A DNA stretch of 32,588 nucleotides from Prevotellaceae bacterium (GCA_031287815.1 JAITSM010000216.1:1-32588), one strand, 5' to 3'. Shown: positions 7,564 to 15,042, numbered from the stretch's first letter. Notes: generated by a model from the letters alone, not told the origin. Numbers and translations: made by a program.

Positions 7564-8850
7564 TTATTCGAATCGTTGTTTTATAAACCAGATATCATAC
7601 AGGCTAACGCTGACCGACACTTTCCAGTAGCGTTCACGTATTAAATTATTGCGGGTAGTACCCCGTTGCCCCAGTTCGGCGGCAATGTTCACCGCATTGT
7701 TCATATTCCCGATAGGGATACCCACGCCGAGCGTCAGCCCGAAGTTTTTGATACGGGTATCGTCGAATTGTAAATAGGTATTTTCAAAAAACAGCCCGCC
7801 GCGATAGCTCCACCGCTTCAGGAAATAGCGGATATCATACCGGTTGGGCGTATATTCAAAGCCGGCGCGAATAATATGTTCGGGCATGGCCTTAAAGCTC
7901 CGCGACGCCGGCACGTCGAAGTCCGCATGCGTCCAGTTCCTGTAGGTATAATCTATTCCGGCCAACCATTTCGCCCCTTCGCTGAGCGTAACGCCCAGCC
8001 CCAGGGACGCCGGCACCAACAGGCGGGCGCTCGTATTGCGGTCATACCGCAAAGTGTCGGTGCCCATGCCGCCGACGCTGTATATAAAATCAAGCTTCTC
8101 TACCGGCATGTTGTTTTGGAACTGGTATACCGCGCCCGCCGTCAGGTTATATTTCCCCAGCGGTTGCGTGTATTGCGCGCCTAAGGCAAAAGCAAAATTA
8201 CTTGCCTTGATAAGTTTCCCGCTGTTCACTGTCGACATTCCTGTGGCGTTGGCGAAGCTCACATTGGCGTAACGGTCGATAGAACCGAAAATGTACTGCG
8301 CCTGCCCGCCTACGGCAAACCGCCCGAACGAATAGCCCAAGCCCATCATCACCTGGTTCAAGCCGCCTTCGCCGTGATGGGAATAAATCGCATCGCCACT
8401 TGCTACAAGCACTTCCGGACGGGTTTCCTTTTGATAAATATCATAGCCCACGCTGCTGTAAGGCAGCACCGATAACGCCATCACCACTTTTCCCCCTACG
8501 GGAAAACTCATGGACAAGTGGTGCATGTTGAAGCTGTTGTTGGCGCTGCTTTGTGCGGAAGTGGACAGGTAGTAATTTTGCATTTCGGCGCCAAAGTCAA
8601 ACATGAACGACAGCGTATCCTGCGCGCTGAGCGCCGCCGGATTGAGGTAGTTAATCGTCCTGTTGCTCCGCATGCCAATGCCGATGCCCCCCATGCCGCG
8701 ATGGTAGGAAAATCCCGGGGAGGCGAGGTCGCCTATACCGTAAAAGGTATAAGGGGTAAAAGTATTAACGGCGTCTTCGTTTTGAGCGCCTGCCATCGTT
8801 GCAAACAGGGAGCAGCAGGCAGCAAGAATGAGTTTTTTATATATATGCAT
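7564..8850 (-). CDS. Outer-membrane beta-barrel protein (FadL/OmpP1-like)
   Basis: 428 residues with a signal peptide (KKLILAACCSLFATMAGAQ) and a long run of alternating-polarity strands. The segment YTFYGIGDLASPGFSYHRGM near the start and SNRTINYLNPAALSAQDT just after it resemble the N-terminal region of FadL-type barrels that precede lptC in many Bacteroidetes. It probably sits in the outer membrane; the substrate is unknown. The start ATG at 8850 overlaps the end of coaX by 14 bases and the stop lies 2 bases before lptC, so it is within one operon. An involvement in envelope biogenesis is inferred from that context only. Confidence 0.82.
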   Translation of the reverse strand: MHIYKKLILAACCSLFATMAGAQNEDAVNTFTPYTFYGIGDLASPGFSYHRGMGGIGIGMRSNRTINYLNPAALSAQDTLSFMFDFGAEMQNYYLSTSAQSSANNSFNMHHLSMSFPVGGKVVMALSVLPYSSVGYDIYQKETRPEVLVASGDAIYSHHGEGGLNQVMMGLGYSFGRFAVGGQAQYIFGSIDRYANVSFANATGMSTVNSGKLIKASNFAFALGAQYTQPLGKYNLTAGAVYQFQNNMPVEKLDFIYSVGGMGTDTLRYDRNTSARLLVPASLGLGVTLSEGAKWLAGIDYTYRNWTHADFDVPASRSFKAMPEHIIRAGFEYTPNRYDIRYFLKRWSYRGGLFFENTYLQFDDTRIKNFGLTLGVGIPIGNMNNAVNIAAELGQRGTTRNNLIRERYWKVSVSVSLYDIWFIKQRFE

Positions 8851-9565
8851 TATAATCGGCTATTTTAGCAAGTCCTATAAAATTCAAATTTCGAACTACA
8901 AATATCGGGTTTTTTATTCTTTTGGCAAAATAAATTGCATCGCCGCCGGTAAAAACGGTCGTAACCGAAGGGTGTGCGTCCATATAGCCTTCCAGTTCAT
9001 GGACGATACCCTGCACCACGCCGGCTTCGATGGCGGCTTGCGTCGTCGTGCCCACCGGCGCAACGTTTTCGGTAGCCGCGCCCATAGGCAGCTGCTCCGT
9101 AAATTGGTGCAATGCCTTAAAACGCATCTGTAAGCCAGGCGAAATATTCCCGCCAGGGAATTCGCCGCGCCTGTTTAAAAAGTCAATGGTGATCGCCGTG
9201 CCGCAATCCACAATCAGGCAGTCGCGTTGCGGAAAAAGATGATGCGCCCCCACCGCCGCCGCCAGCCGGTCAAAGCCCAGCGTGTCGGGCGTGGCATACA
9301 GGTTGCGGATAGGCAAAGGCATGCGGGGCGTACAAAAAATAATCTTTTTAACGTAGGGCTGCCATCGTTTTTTCTCCGCTTCGCCATCCCTGCGCACGGA
9401 GGCAATCACCGCCACCGCCGGCCGGTAGGCTTGTACCAGCGGCGCCAGAATAGCGTCCGTTAACTGTTCGTGCTGCCGCACCGTCAATAACTTCTCGCGA
9501 TGGGCTACCGCTATCTTCACAGCCGTATTGCCGATGTCTACTATTAGTCGTAAGTCGTGAGTCAT
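8837..9565 (-). CDS. coaX: Type III pantothenate kinase
   Basis: CoaX phosphorylates pantothenate, the first step of coenzyme A synthesis, in the cytoplasm. The sequence has DIGNT at residues 9-13 (phosphate-binding loop), a GFDRLAAAVGA stretch, DCGTAITIDF, and GGNISPGL further along, the ordered motifs of the ASKHA-fold type III enzymes. I place the start at ATG 9565, giving 242 residues, which matches the family. An upstream ATG at 9637 would add 24 residues made entirely of TTCACCC-type repeat sequence and is unlikely. The chosen first codons, MTHDLRL, are themselves written by an intergenic repeat motif (ACTCACGACTTACGACTAAT) that also occurs near 14495. First gene of the operon leading to lptC; thyA lies 90 bases upstream on the same strand. 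Confidence 0.92.
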   Translation of the reverse strand: MTHDLRLIVDIGNTAVKIAVAHREKLLTVRQHEQLTDAILAPLVQAYRPAVAVIASVRRDGEAEKKRWQPYVKKIIFCTPRMPLPIRNLYATPDTLGFDRLAAAVGAHHLFPQRDCLIVDCGTAITIDFLNRRGEFPGGNISPGLQMRFKALHQFTEQLPMGAATENVAPVGTTTQAAIEAGVVQGIVHELEGYMDAHPSVTTVFTGGDAIYFAKRIKNPIFVVRNLNFIGLAKIADYNAYI

Positions 9566-9655
9566 TAGTCGGGGAAGTGAGGGGTGAGGAGTGAAGGGTG
9601 AGAAGTGAAGGGTGAAGGGCGTCTCATTAGCTTTCATACTTCATACTTCATAATT
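9536..9655. repeat. Intergenic simple-repeat tract between thyA and coaX
   Basis: Contains TTAGTCGTAAGTCGTGAGTC followed by ATTAGTCGG, then GAAGTGAGGGGTGAGGAGTG-like purine units repeated about five times, then CATACTTCATACTTCATAA. The same unit types recur in other intergenic gaps of this window. It covers the coaX start codon and first codons. Confidence 0.7.
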
Positions 9656-10450
9656 CTACACCGCTATTTCCGCTTTGAGTGCGGGATGCGGGTTATAGTT
9701 TTCCAATGTGAAGTCGCTGTATTGGAAATCGAAGATGGAGGCCACCGCCGGATTGATTTTCATTGCCGGCAAGGCGCGCGGCGTGCGCCCCAACTGCGTT
9801 TTCACCTGCTCCAGGTGATTAAGGTAAATGTGCGCATCGCCCAAAGTATGGACAAAATCGCCGTATTGCAAACCGCATACCTGCGCCATCATCATCGTGA
9901 GCAGCGCATAGGACGCAATATTGAACGGCACGCCGAGAAACACATCGGCGCTGCGCTGGTAAAGCTGGCACGATAATTTACCGTTTGCCACATAAAACTG
10001 GAACAGGGCGTGACACGGCGGCAAAGCCATAGCGTCCAGATCGCCCACATTCCATGCGCTCACGACATGGCGGCGCGAGTCGGGATTGGTTTTAATGGCG
10101 TTGACCACTTCCGTTAGCTGGTCGATATGCCGCCCGTCGCCCGCCGTCCACGAGCGCCATTGATAGCCGTAGACCGGCCCCAGCCCGCCGTCGGCGTCCG
10201 CCCATTCATCCCAAATGGTTACATTGTTTTCGTGGAGGTACTTTATATTCGTATCGCCTTTCAGGAACCACAGCAACTCGTGGATAATGGATTTCAGGTG
10301 CACTTTTTTGGTGGTCAACAGCGGGAACCCGTCCTGCAAATTAAACCGCATCTGGTAGCCGAACACGCTGACGGTGCCTGTTCCCGTGCGGTCGGTTTTA
10401 TGCGTCCCCTCCGCTAAAATATGCTGCAATAAATCAAGGTATGCTTTCAT
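9656..10450 (-). CDS. thyA: Thymidylate synthase
   Basis: ThyA methylates dUMP to dTMP using methylene-tetrahydrofolate in the cytoplasm. The protein has 264 residues, the same length as the E. coli enzyme. Visible motifs are KTDRTGTGTVSVFG at the N-terminus (phosphate-binding Arg), the dimer-arginine segment PDSRRHVVSAWNV, the active-site loop ALPPCHALFQFYV with the nucleophilic Cys146, QRSADVFLGVPFNIASYALL, and the C-terminal end in EIAV. A TACCTTTG promoter box sits 23-30 bases upstream. A folA (dihydrofolate reductase) gene, often a neighbour, is not in this window. Confidence 0.97.
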   Translation of the reverse strand: MKAYLDLLQHILAEGTHKTDRTGTGTVSVFGYQMRFNLQDGFPLLTTKKVHLKSIIHELLWFLKGDTNIKYLHENNVTIWDEWADADGGLGPVYGYQWRSWTAGDGRHIDQLTEVVNAIKTNPDSRRHVVSAWNVGDLDAMALPPCHALFQFYVANGKLSCQLYQRSADVFLGVPFNIASYALLTMMMAQVCGLQYGDFVHTLGDAHIYLNHLEQVKTQLGRTPRALPAMKINPAVASIFDFQYSDFTLENYNPHPALKAEIAV

Positions 10451-10472
10451 GTGAATAAGTAAAATTTTTATA

Positions 10473-10480
10473 CAAAGGTA
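10473..10480 (-). promoter_or_regulatory. -7 box of thyA
   Basis: Minus strand TACCTTTG, matching TAnnTTTG, 22 bases before the thyA ATG. No clear TTG at the expected distance. Confidence 0.55.
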
Positions 10481-10611
10481 GGAATTTTAATTATGAAGTG
10501 TCGGTCAACGGGGAACGGTGAGGAGAATGGGGAGAGGAGAGTGGAGAATTGGGGCTTTCGCCTTTTTATATTAAAAATTTTCTTTTTAAATATCACCATT
10601 TTAATAATTTT

Positions 10612-10655
10612 TAAACTAAAAAATTAGTTTAAACTAATTTTTTAGTTTATCTTTG
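10612..10655 (+). promoter_or_regulatory. Perfect 38-bp palindrome overlapping the promoter of the BlaI/BlaR1-like pair
   Basis: Bases 10612-10649 are a perfect inverted repeat centred between 10630 and 10631, built from AAACTAA and TTAGTTT half-sites. The -7 box TATCTTTG occupies 10648-10655, so a repressor bound at the palindrome would block it. BlaI/MecI family repressors bind dyads of this kind next to their own promoter, and the BlaI-like gene begins 18 bases downstream. Confidence 0.72.
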
Positions 10656-10672
10656 TGGAAAATTTATAATAT

Positions 10673-11080
10673 ATGAAAAAGAATATCGAATTGACAAAAG
10701 CCGAAGGAGAAGTAATGCACATCCTCTGGAGCAAAGGCGAGGCGCTGGTGCAAGACCTCATCGCCGAAATGCCGGCGCCCAAACCGGCGTACAATACGGT
10801 GTCCACCATTGTGCGTATACTGGAACAGAAAGGCATCGTCGGGCATAAGGCGTACGGCCGCTTCCACCGCTATTATCCTTTGATAGAAAAAGAGAAATAT
10901 ACGCGCGGTTATATGAAAGACGTGGTGCATAAATTTTTTGGGAACTCCGTGCCGGAAATGGTGTCCTTCTTTACCCAACAGGAAAACCTTTCGGTGAAAG
11001 AACTGGAAACGATAAAGCAACTTATCGAAAAAGAATTGCACGAAAAGCAAACAACCCACTTGCAAAAAAGGAGGAAATAA
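10673..11080 (+). CDS. BlaI/MecI-family transcriptional repressor
   Basis: 135-residue winged-helix repressor. LTKAEGEVMHILWSKGEALV at residues 6-25 and YNTVSTIVRILEQKGIV near 43-59 are the family helix-turn-helix signature; the C-terminal half is the dimerisation region. Family members bind dyad operators as dimers and are cleaved when the partner membrane protease senses its signal. The partner gene starts 2 bases downstream, and a perfect palindrome overlaps the promoter, so autoregulation is likely. No beta-lactamase gene is in the window, so the regulon need not concern antibiotics; in Bacteroidetes many such pairs are of unknown function. Confidence 0.92.
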   Translation: MKKNIELTKAEGEVMHILWSKGEALVQDLIAEMPAPKPAYNTVSTIVRILEQKGIVGHKAYGRFHRYYPLIEKEKYTRGYMKDVVHKFFGNSVPEMVSFFTQQENLSVKELETIKQLIEKELHEKQTTHLQKRRK

Positions 11081-11082
11081 GT

Positions 11083-12795
11083 ATGATTTTCCTGATGTAT
11101 CTTTTGGAATCGGGCGTATGTACGGCCATCCTCTGGGGGAGTTATTATGCGCTGCTGCGCGGGGAAGCGCATTTCGCATTCAACCGGTTTTATTTATTAT
11201 CCATTATTCCCCTGAGCAGCCTTATCCCGTTGCTGCGGTTGCCGCTGCTGGCGCCGGAAGAAAGCCCGGCGATGGTCACGATAGGGGAACTCCCTGTAGG
11301 AACGTTGGCAGGCGCGCCGGTGGAGCAAAGCTTTTCGGTTGCCGCGCTGTTATTGGTTATTTATTTGCTGGGCGCCGGCGTTTTCGCTTTCCGTTTTTGC
11401 AGGCAGCTGTACCGGATGCGCCGCATGATGGCGGCCAGCGGTTTTTCGGAAACCAAAAATTTTTCGGCGTTTACTTTTTTCCGGAAAATATATATCAATA
11501 AAAGTGTATTATCCGCCGGCGACTATGAGAAAATTTTATGGCACGAACAGGTGCACGCCCGCCAGTTGCACAGCATCGACCTGGCCGTGGCGCAGCTGTT
11601 TGTGATGCTGCAATGGTTTAACCCGTTTGCATGGCGGTTGAAAACCTCCATCGTGGCCACGCATGAATACCTTGCGGACGCGCAGGTATTGGCGCGCGGC
11701 GTCGACGTCAATATATACCAAAAACTCTTATTCCGCCAAACCGCCGGCGCCTACCCGGGACACGCCAGCGGTTTCAGTTATTCACTTACTAAAAAACGAC
11801 TAATTATGATGACAAAAAACAAAAGAGGCAAATTTTTTGCCTTGAAATTATTCGGGTTGCTGCCCGCCCTTGCGTTGCCGGTAGCCCTGTTCGGACTCTC
11901 TACGGCGGAATCCGTTCTGCCGGTAAACCCTGAAAACGTAATTGCGGAAACGGTTCTTTCCCATTCGCCCGATACGGTATTTATTACATGGGGTAAAGAC
12001 AGCGCTACGACGATTGCTTCGTTAAAACAGGAAATAGCTAAACAGGATTTGCTAAATCCTGACAATATCGTCAAAATAACCATACAAAAAGATACGGACA
12101 CAAAAAGTTCTAACGGCAAAATAACCGTTATTAAAAATACAGGGGAAACCGTTATTTTCGACGCGAACGATAAACAGCCGCTGGCCTCGTTAAACCCGAG
12201 TGATATAAGCTCGATAACCGTAGAAAAGGATAATGACGTAATTATCCGTACGAAATCGGGGGAAACCGTCATTTTCGACGGGAACGATAAACAGGCATTG
12301 TTAGCCGGCAACATCCGCGTGGTAGCTACACAAAAAGACACGGCGAAAACGAAAAAGGTAATACGTTTTACTACGCCGGTAAAAAGCGAAAAGGACACAG
12401 TAACGGCTACCGCCCCGCCTCCACCTCCGCTGAAAGACAAGGTTGATATAACAATATCTACGGTTTACTTAGCTGGCGAAGTAGAAGAAAATCCCCAATT
12501 TCCCGAAGGGCAGGCCGCCCTGTTGAAGTTTATTTCCGACAACCTGAAATATCCCAAAGAAGCCGCCAGCCGGAAAATAGAAGGCCGGGTAACGGTCGAA
12601 TTTGTTGTTAAAGCCGACGGCAGGGTCAGCGACGTAAAGGTATTAAGAAGCGTCGACCCGCTGCTGGATGAAGAAGCGGTGCGCGTAATAAAAGCCATGC
12701 CGAGATGGACGCCCGGCAAACAGGAAGGGAAACCGGTAGCCGTTCGCTTCATCTTGCCCGTCTCTTTCAAGATTCCGGAAGATAAAGCAAAATGA
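11083..12795 (+). CDS. M56 (BlaR1-type) membrane metallopeptidase with C-terminal TonB domain
   Basis: 570 residues. Several hydrophobic segments lie in the first 130 residues (VCTAILWGSYYALL; FYLLSIIPLSSLIPLL; AALLLVIYLLGAGVFAF). The zinc site H154-E-Q-V-H158 follows, then ATHEYLADAQVL with the third ligand Glu, then another membrane helix near 260 (LFGLLPALALPVALFGLS). A periplasmic region of about 300-440 contains two similar segments, GETVIFDANDKQPL and GETVIFDGNDKQAL. The C-terminus (about 480-568) is a TonB-C-type domain: FPEGQAALLKFISDNLKYP, then RVTVEFVVKADGRVSDVKVL, ending in PVSFKI. No penicillin-binding sensor domain is present, so it is not a classical BlaR1; this M56-TonB architecture is widespread in Bacteroidetes. 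It is presumed to be the sensor-protease for the BlaI-like repressor encoded just upstream. Confidence 0.9.
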   Translation: MIFLMYLLESGVCTAILWGSYYALLRGEAHFAFNRFYLLSIIPLSSLIPLLRLPLLAPEESPAMVTIGELPVGTLAGAPVEQSFSVAALLLVIYLLGAGVFAFRFCRQLYRMRRMMAASGFSETKNFSAFTFFRKIYINKSVLSAGDYEKILWHEQVHARQLHSIDLAVAQLFVMLQWFNPFAWRLKTSIVATHEYLADAQVLARGVDVNIYQKLLFRQTAGAYPGHASGFSYSLTKKRLIMMTKNKRGKFFALKLFGLLPALALPVALFGLSTAESVLPVNPENVIAETVLSHSPDTVFITWGKDSATTIASLKQEIAKQDLLNPDNIVKITIQKDTDTKSSNGKITVIKNTGETVIFDANDKQPLASLNPSDISSITVEKDNDVIIRTKSGETVIFDGNDKQALLAGNIRVVATQKDTAKTKKVIRFTTPVKSEKDTVTATAPPPPPLKDKVDITISTVYLAGEVEENPQFPEGQAALLKFISDNLKYPKEAASRKIEGRVTVEFVVKADGRVSDVKVLRSVDPLLDEEAVRVIKAMPRWTPGKQEGKPVAVRFILPVSFKIPEDKAK

Positions 12796-12829
12796 TGGAG
12801 AATGGAAAATGGAGAATGCCTTGTTTAAT

Positions 12830-12931
12830 GGAGAACGACGAGTGCGTCTGTTCGCTGATGTCCACCGGGGCGGTATCGAGAATTGCCCAGCGGATTTCTG
12901 CGCCGTGCTGCCCGGCGGGCTTGGCCGTTGA
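12830..12931 (-). pseudogene. 34-codon relic of a Bacteroidetes hypothetical-protein gene
   Basis: The minus strand encodes an uninterrupted stretch containing AKPAGQHGAEIRWAILDTAP followed by VDISEQTHSSFS, with no start and no continuation. I remember very similar wording (HGAEIRWAI, then HSSF) in the C-terminal half of full-length hypothetical proteins common in Bacteroidetes. Downstream it breaks into the intergenic repeat TTAATGGAGAAT; upstream it ends at AAAAAAGGAGGATC and an AT-rich stretch. It is best read as a leftover gene fragment trapped between repeats. The resemblance is from memory and should be searched. Confidence 0.45.
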
Positions 12932-12971
12932 TCCTCCTTTTTTAAGTTAATATATTCAGTTACCATTGATT

Positions 12972-13184
12972 GGGGGGCTCCCCGGCTTCGTTCGGGGGGC
13001 TCCCCGGCTCGTTCGGGGGGCTCCCCCGGCTCGTTCGGGGGGCTTCCCCGGCCCTCCGGGGGGCTCCCCAGACCGTCGGGGGGCTCCCCGGACCTCCGGG
13101 GGACTCCCCAGACCCGCTCGGGGGGCTCCCCCGGACCTCCGGGGGGCTCCCCGGCGCGTCGGGGGGGCTCCCCGGTCCGATGGG
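12972..13184. repeat. G-rich minisatellite, about ten units of 20-22 bp
   Basis: Units are built on GGGGGGCTCCCCGG plus a variable 6-8 base tail such as CTTCGTTC, CTCGTTC, ACCTCC or CGCGTC. Unit length varies between 20 and 22, so no reading frame is kept. Each unit can form a GGGG/CCCC hairpin; several tails also make CCGGACCTCCGG-like dyads. The G6 runs could support quadruplexes. Both strands look like Pro/Gly-rich ORFs purely because of composition. Confidence 0.9.
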
Positions 13185-13267
13185 AAACAGCCCCCCTTCC
13201 GCCTCAGGGCGGTATAAACTGTTCAAATTTTAATCCCTTTTTATTATTCATTTTTCTATTAGTCGTT

Positions 13268-13390
13268 AGTTACCTCCCCCCAGCCCCCTCCGAAGGAGGG
13301 GGAGTTGGCTCCCTCCCCTTCGGGGAGGGTTGGGGAGGGGTTTCCCCCCTCGCCTTTAGGAGAGAGGGCTGGGGGTGAGGTTAAAGGGGA
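13268..13390. repeat. Hairpin-rich CCCCTCC/GGAGGGG intergenic repeat
   Basis: Contains CCCTCCGAAGGAGGG, CCCTCCCCTTCGGGGAGGG and CTCGCCTTTAGGAGAGAGGG, giving consecutive hairpins. Versions of the segment around CTCGCCTTTAGGAG also occur inverted at 30123-30150 and direct at 32458-32470. Confidence 0.65.
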
Positions 13391-13497
13391 TGCGCGAGGA
13401 CACCCTAAGGGGAACAGGGCGCAACAATGGGAATATTTTCCGAAAATGATATGGATTCATTGGGTTATTTTAATTCGTTTTTACATGGTTTAGGTAT

Positions 13498-14403
13498 TTA
13501 ATTACAGCAAAAGCAGTAAGCGGCGTTTGTAACATCGAAATCATAGTATATGTAGTTAGCCGCAGTGCAATCGCTTTGGCACAGGTAAGCGCTCCACGCA
13601 GTTATTTGTTTGCAGTCTTTGCTCAACGAGCAGCCCCAGCATTTGCTGTTACGGGCTGCCGGGCAGCCGTACAGGCAGGATGATATCGTGGTCTCGGCTG
13701 CTCGCGGGTCGATCACTTCGCCGCACTGGTTGCGCAATTGTACATATCCGGTGTTGCATGCTCCGGTGCACGCGCCGTCATTTGTAGTATAAGTTGTATC
13801 CTTTTTGCATGTCCCGCTGCAATTGGTGGTTCCGGGCACGCAGCAATCAATTACCCCCGATGATTCGCCGTCGTTGCCGCAGGGGGCGCCGGGGCAGCCG
13901 GTGGCGTCGGTGAGTGCGGTAATTTCTTCGCCGGAATAGGTATCGGCGTTTACCGTTGCCGTGCCATCGGCGGTGGTAATAATAAAGGGTGGCGTGCCTC
14001 TCAGGTCGTAGCCACCGGAGGCGTTGTGTATCGCATTGGGCGGGAAGTTGCTGCCGTAGGCGCACCAGTTGAATTTGCCGGTGGCGTTGCTTAGCGTGGC
14101 GGTAACGGTCGAGGGGTTGGTTGTTACATAAAAGCCGCGCGTATTGCCGGCAACGGTCAGTATGCTGCCGGCGGTAGCGGTAGCCCCGCTGATAACGGCT
14201 TTGGCGAATGTTCCCGGAGCGGTTCCCGGCGCCGGGCACAAATCTACAAACACCCATACGCGGTTGTTGGCGGCCGTTCCCGACCATGCGACGCGGAAAG
14301 TTACTGTTGATTTGTCATAATCTGCGCTGATAGGCGTAACGATAGCTTGCGCGAAGGCTGCACAGCCGCCCAGCAAGGCAAAAAAGAAAAGAAAGATTTT
14401 CAT
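13498..14403 (-). CDS. Secreted modular protein with Cys-rich C-terminal domain, paralogue of the gene at 4001
   Basis: 301 residues with a signal peptide (KIFLFFFALLGGCAAFAQA). Residues about 20-175 match the N-terminal domain of the plus-strand gene at 4001-5272: TVTFRVAW, NNRVWVFVDLCP, TVTATLSNATGKFNWCAYGS, then PPN, ending at TDATGCPG. The remaining ~125 residues are unrelated to that protein and hold about 18 cysteines, including DCCVPGTTNC, GACTGACNTG, SKCWGCSLSKDC and the terminal YCFCC; many disulfides are likely after export. The gene sits behind the second copy of the structured leader RNA. I recognise no named family for either half. A lipoprotein reading (GGC near residue 14) is possible but the AFAQA cleavage site looks better. 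Confidence 0.82.
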   Translation of the reverse strand: MKIFLFFFALLGGCAAFAQAIVTPISADYDKSTVTFRVAWSGTAANNRVWVFVDLCPAPGTAPGTFAKAVISGATATAGSILTVAGNTRGFYVTTNPSTVTATLSNATGKFNWCAYGSNFPPNAIHNASGGYDLRGTPPFIITTADGTATVNADTYSGEEITALTDATGCPGAPCGNDGESSGVIDCCVPGTTNCSGTCKKDTTYTTNDGACTGACNTGYVQLRNQCGEVIDPRAAETTISSCLYGCPAARNSKCWGCSLSKDCKQITAWSAYLCQSDCTAANYIYYDFDVTNAAYCFCCN

Positions 14404-14446
14404 TGTTTTTATTGTTTAAAGTTTATAGTTTATAGTTTACGGAGCA

Positions 14447-14556
14447 TTTAAAATCTGTGTAATCTGTTTTAATCTGTGTTCATCTGTGGGGGGTTTAGTC
14501 GTGAGTCATTAGTCGGCTGGCGCCGGAATTCACCCTTCACCCATCACCCTTTCACT
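14447..14556. repeat. Left arm of long inverted repeat bracketing leader RNA 2
   Basis: Order of blocks: ATCTGTG units (AATCTGTGTAATCTG, then AATCTGTGTTCATCTGTGG), a TTAGTCGTGAGTCATTAGTC block, GGCTGGCGCC at 14515-14524, then CACCCTTCACCC units. Read on the opposite strand, the right arm at 14935-15042 shows the ATCTGTG, GCTGGCGCC and CACCCTTCACCC blocks in the same order. Confidence 0.72.
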
Positions 14557-14557
14557 T

Positions 14558-14886
14558 CCTTCCGGCTTTTGGGATTGTTTTGCACTTAATTTTAGTTTCA
14601 AACACAAACACTTTCTCCAAAACAATCCCCCTTTGCCGCAAGCTCTTTTGCATATTGGCAACTTTTATTCGGTTAGTCTGTTTCGGAAATTTCTCTTTTC
14701 AGAGAGGTTTGGGGATAAATGCGAAACGTGAACTTTAATTTACTCTATTGAGGTTCTGGAATACCTTGTTCGTGTAAGTAAAAATTCACGTTTCATCGTG
14801 TATATTTACTTTTATTCACGAACAATTAAAATTTTCCAGATTTCAATAGAGAATAAAAGCGGTCAAAATGAAAAAGAGCATAATGT
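14558..14886 (-). ncRNA. Structured leader RNA, copy 2
   Basis: Counterpart of the leader at 3646-3925. On the minus strand: outer helix CTCTATTGA (14851-14843) with TCAATAGAG (14751-14743); middle helix CTGGAA with TTCCAG; inner helix GTTCGTG with CACGAAC. Internal loops are AAT/AACC and AATTTTAATT/AAGGTA, essentially those of copy 1, although almost every helix base differs. The apical GAAACGTGAA (14794-14785) is exactly complementary to the downstream TTCACGTTTC (14732-14723), matching the pseudoknot of copy 1. A second hairpin pairs GGGATTGTTTTG (14629-14618) with CAAAACAATCCC (14582-14571), with a shared loop motif GTTTGTGTTTGAAA. The start is inferred from the promoter; the 3' end is an estimate. 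Confidence 0.72.
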
Positions 14887-14892
14887 TGGGTG

Positions 14893-14922
14893 CAAAGGTA
14901 GAAAGAATTTTGGAAATAGCAA
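14893..14922 (-). promoter_or_regulatory. Housekeeping promoter of leader RNA 2
   Basis: Minus strand TTG (14922-14920), 19-base spacer, TACCTTTG (14900-14893): same spacing as the promoter of copy 1. Seven bases after the TTTGC, both loci read ATTATGCTCTTT. Confidence 0.75.
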
Positions 14923-14934
14923 ATTAATGGAGAA

Positions 14935-15042
14935 GGGTGAGGGGTGAAGGGTGGCTGGCGCCAGCGCTCCTACTTCCTACCTCCTACTTTAAAATTTATC
15001 CCACAGATGGACACAGATTTTTTCAGATTACACAGATTTAAA
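14935..15042. repeat. Right arm of long inverted repeat bracketing leader RNA 2
   Basis: Holds GGGTGAGGGGTGAAGGGTG, GGCTGGCGCCAGC at 14953-14965, a CTCCTACTTCCTACCTCCTA block and CCACAGATGGACACAGATT followed by CAGATTACACAGATT. It is the inverse of 14447-14556 with about 380 bases between the arms. Confidence 0.72.

Noticed and set aside
9566..9637. 24-residue N-terminal extension of CoaX
   Set aside because: Encoded wholly by tandem repeat sequence, and family members begin a few residues before DIGNT.
12960..13233. Three overlapping Pro/Gly-rich ORFs on both strands
   Set aside because: They arise from the G/C minisatellite; unit length of 20-22 bp breaks the frame pattern from unit to unit and no start context or homology is seen.
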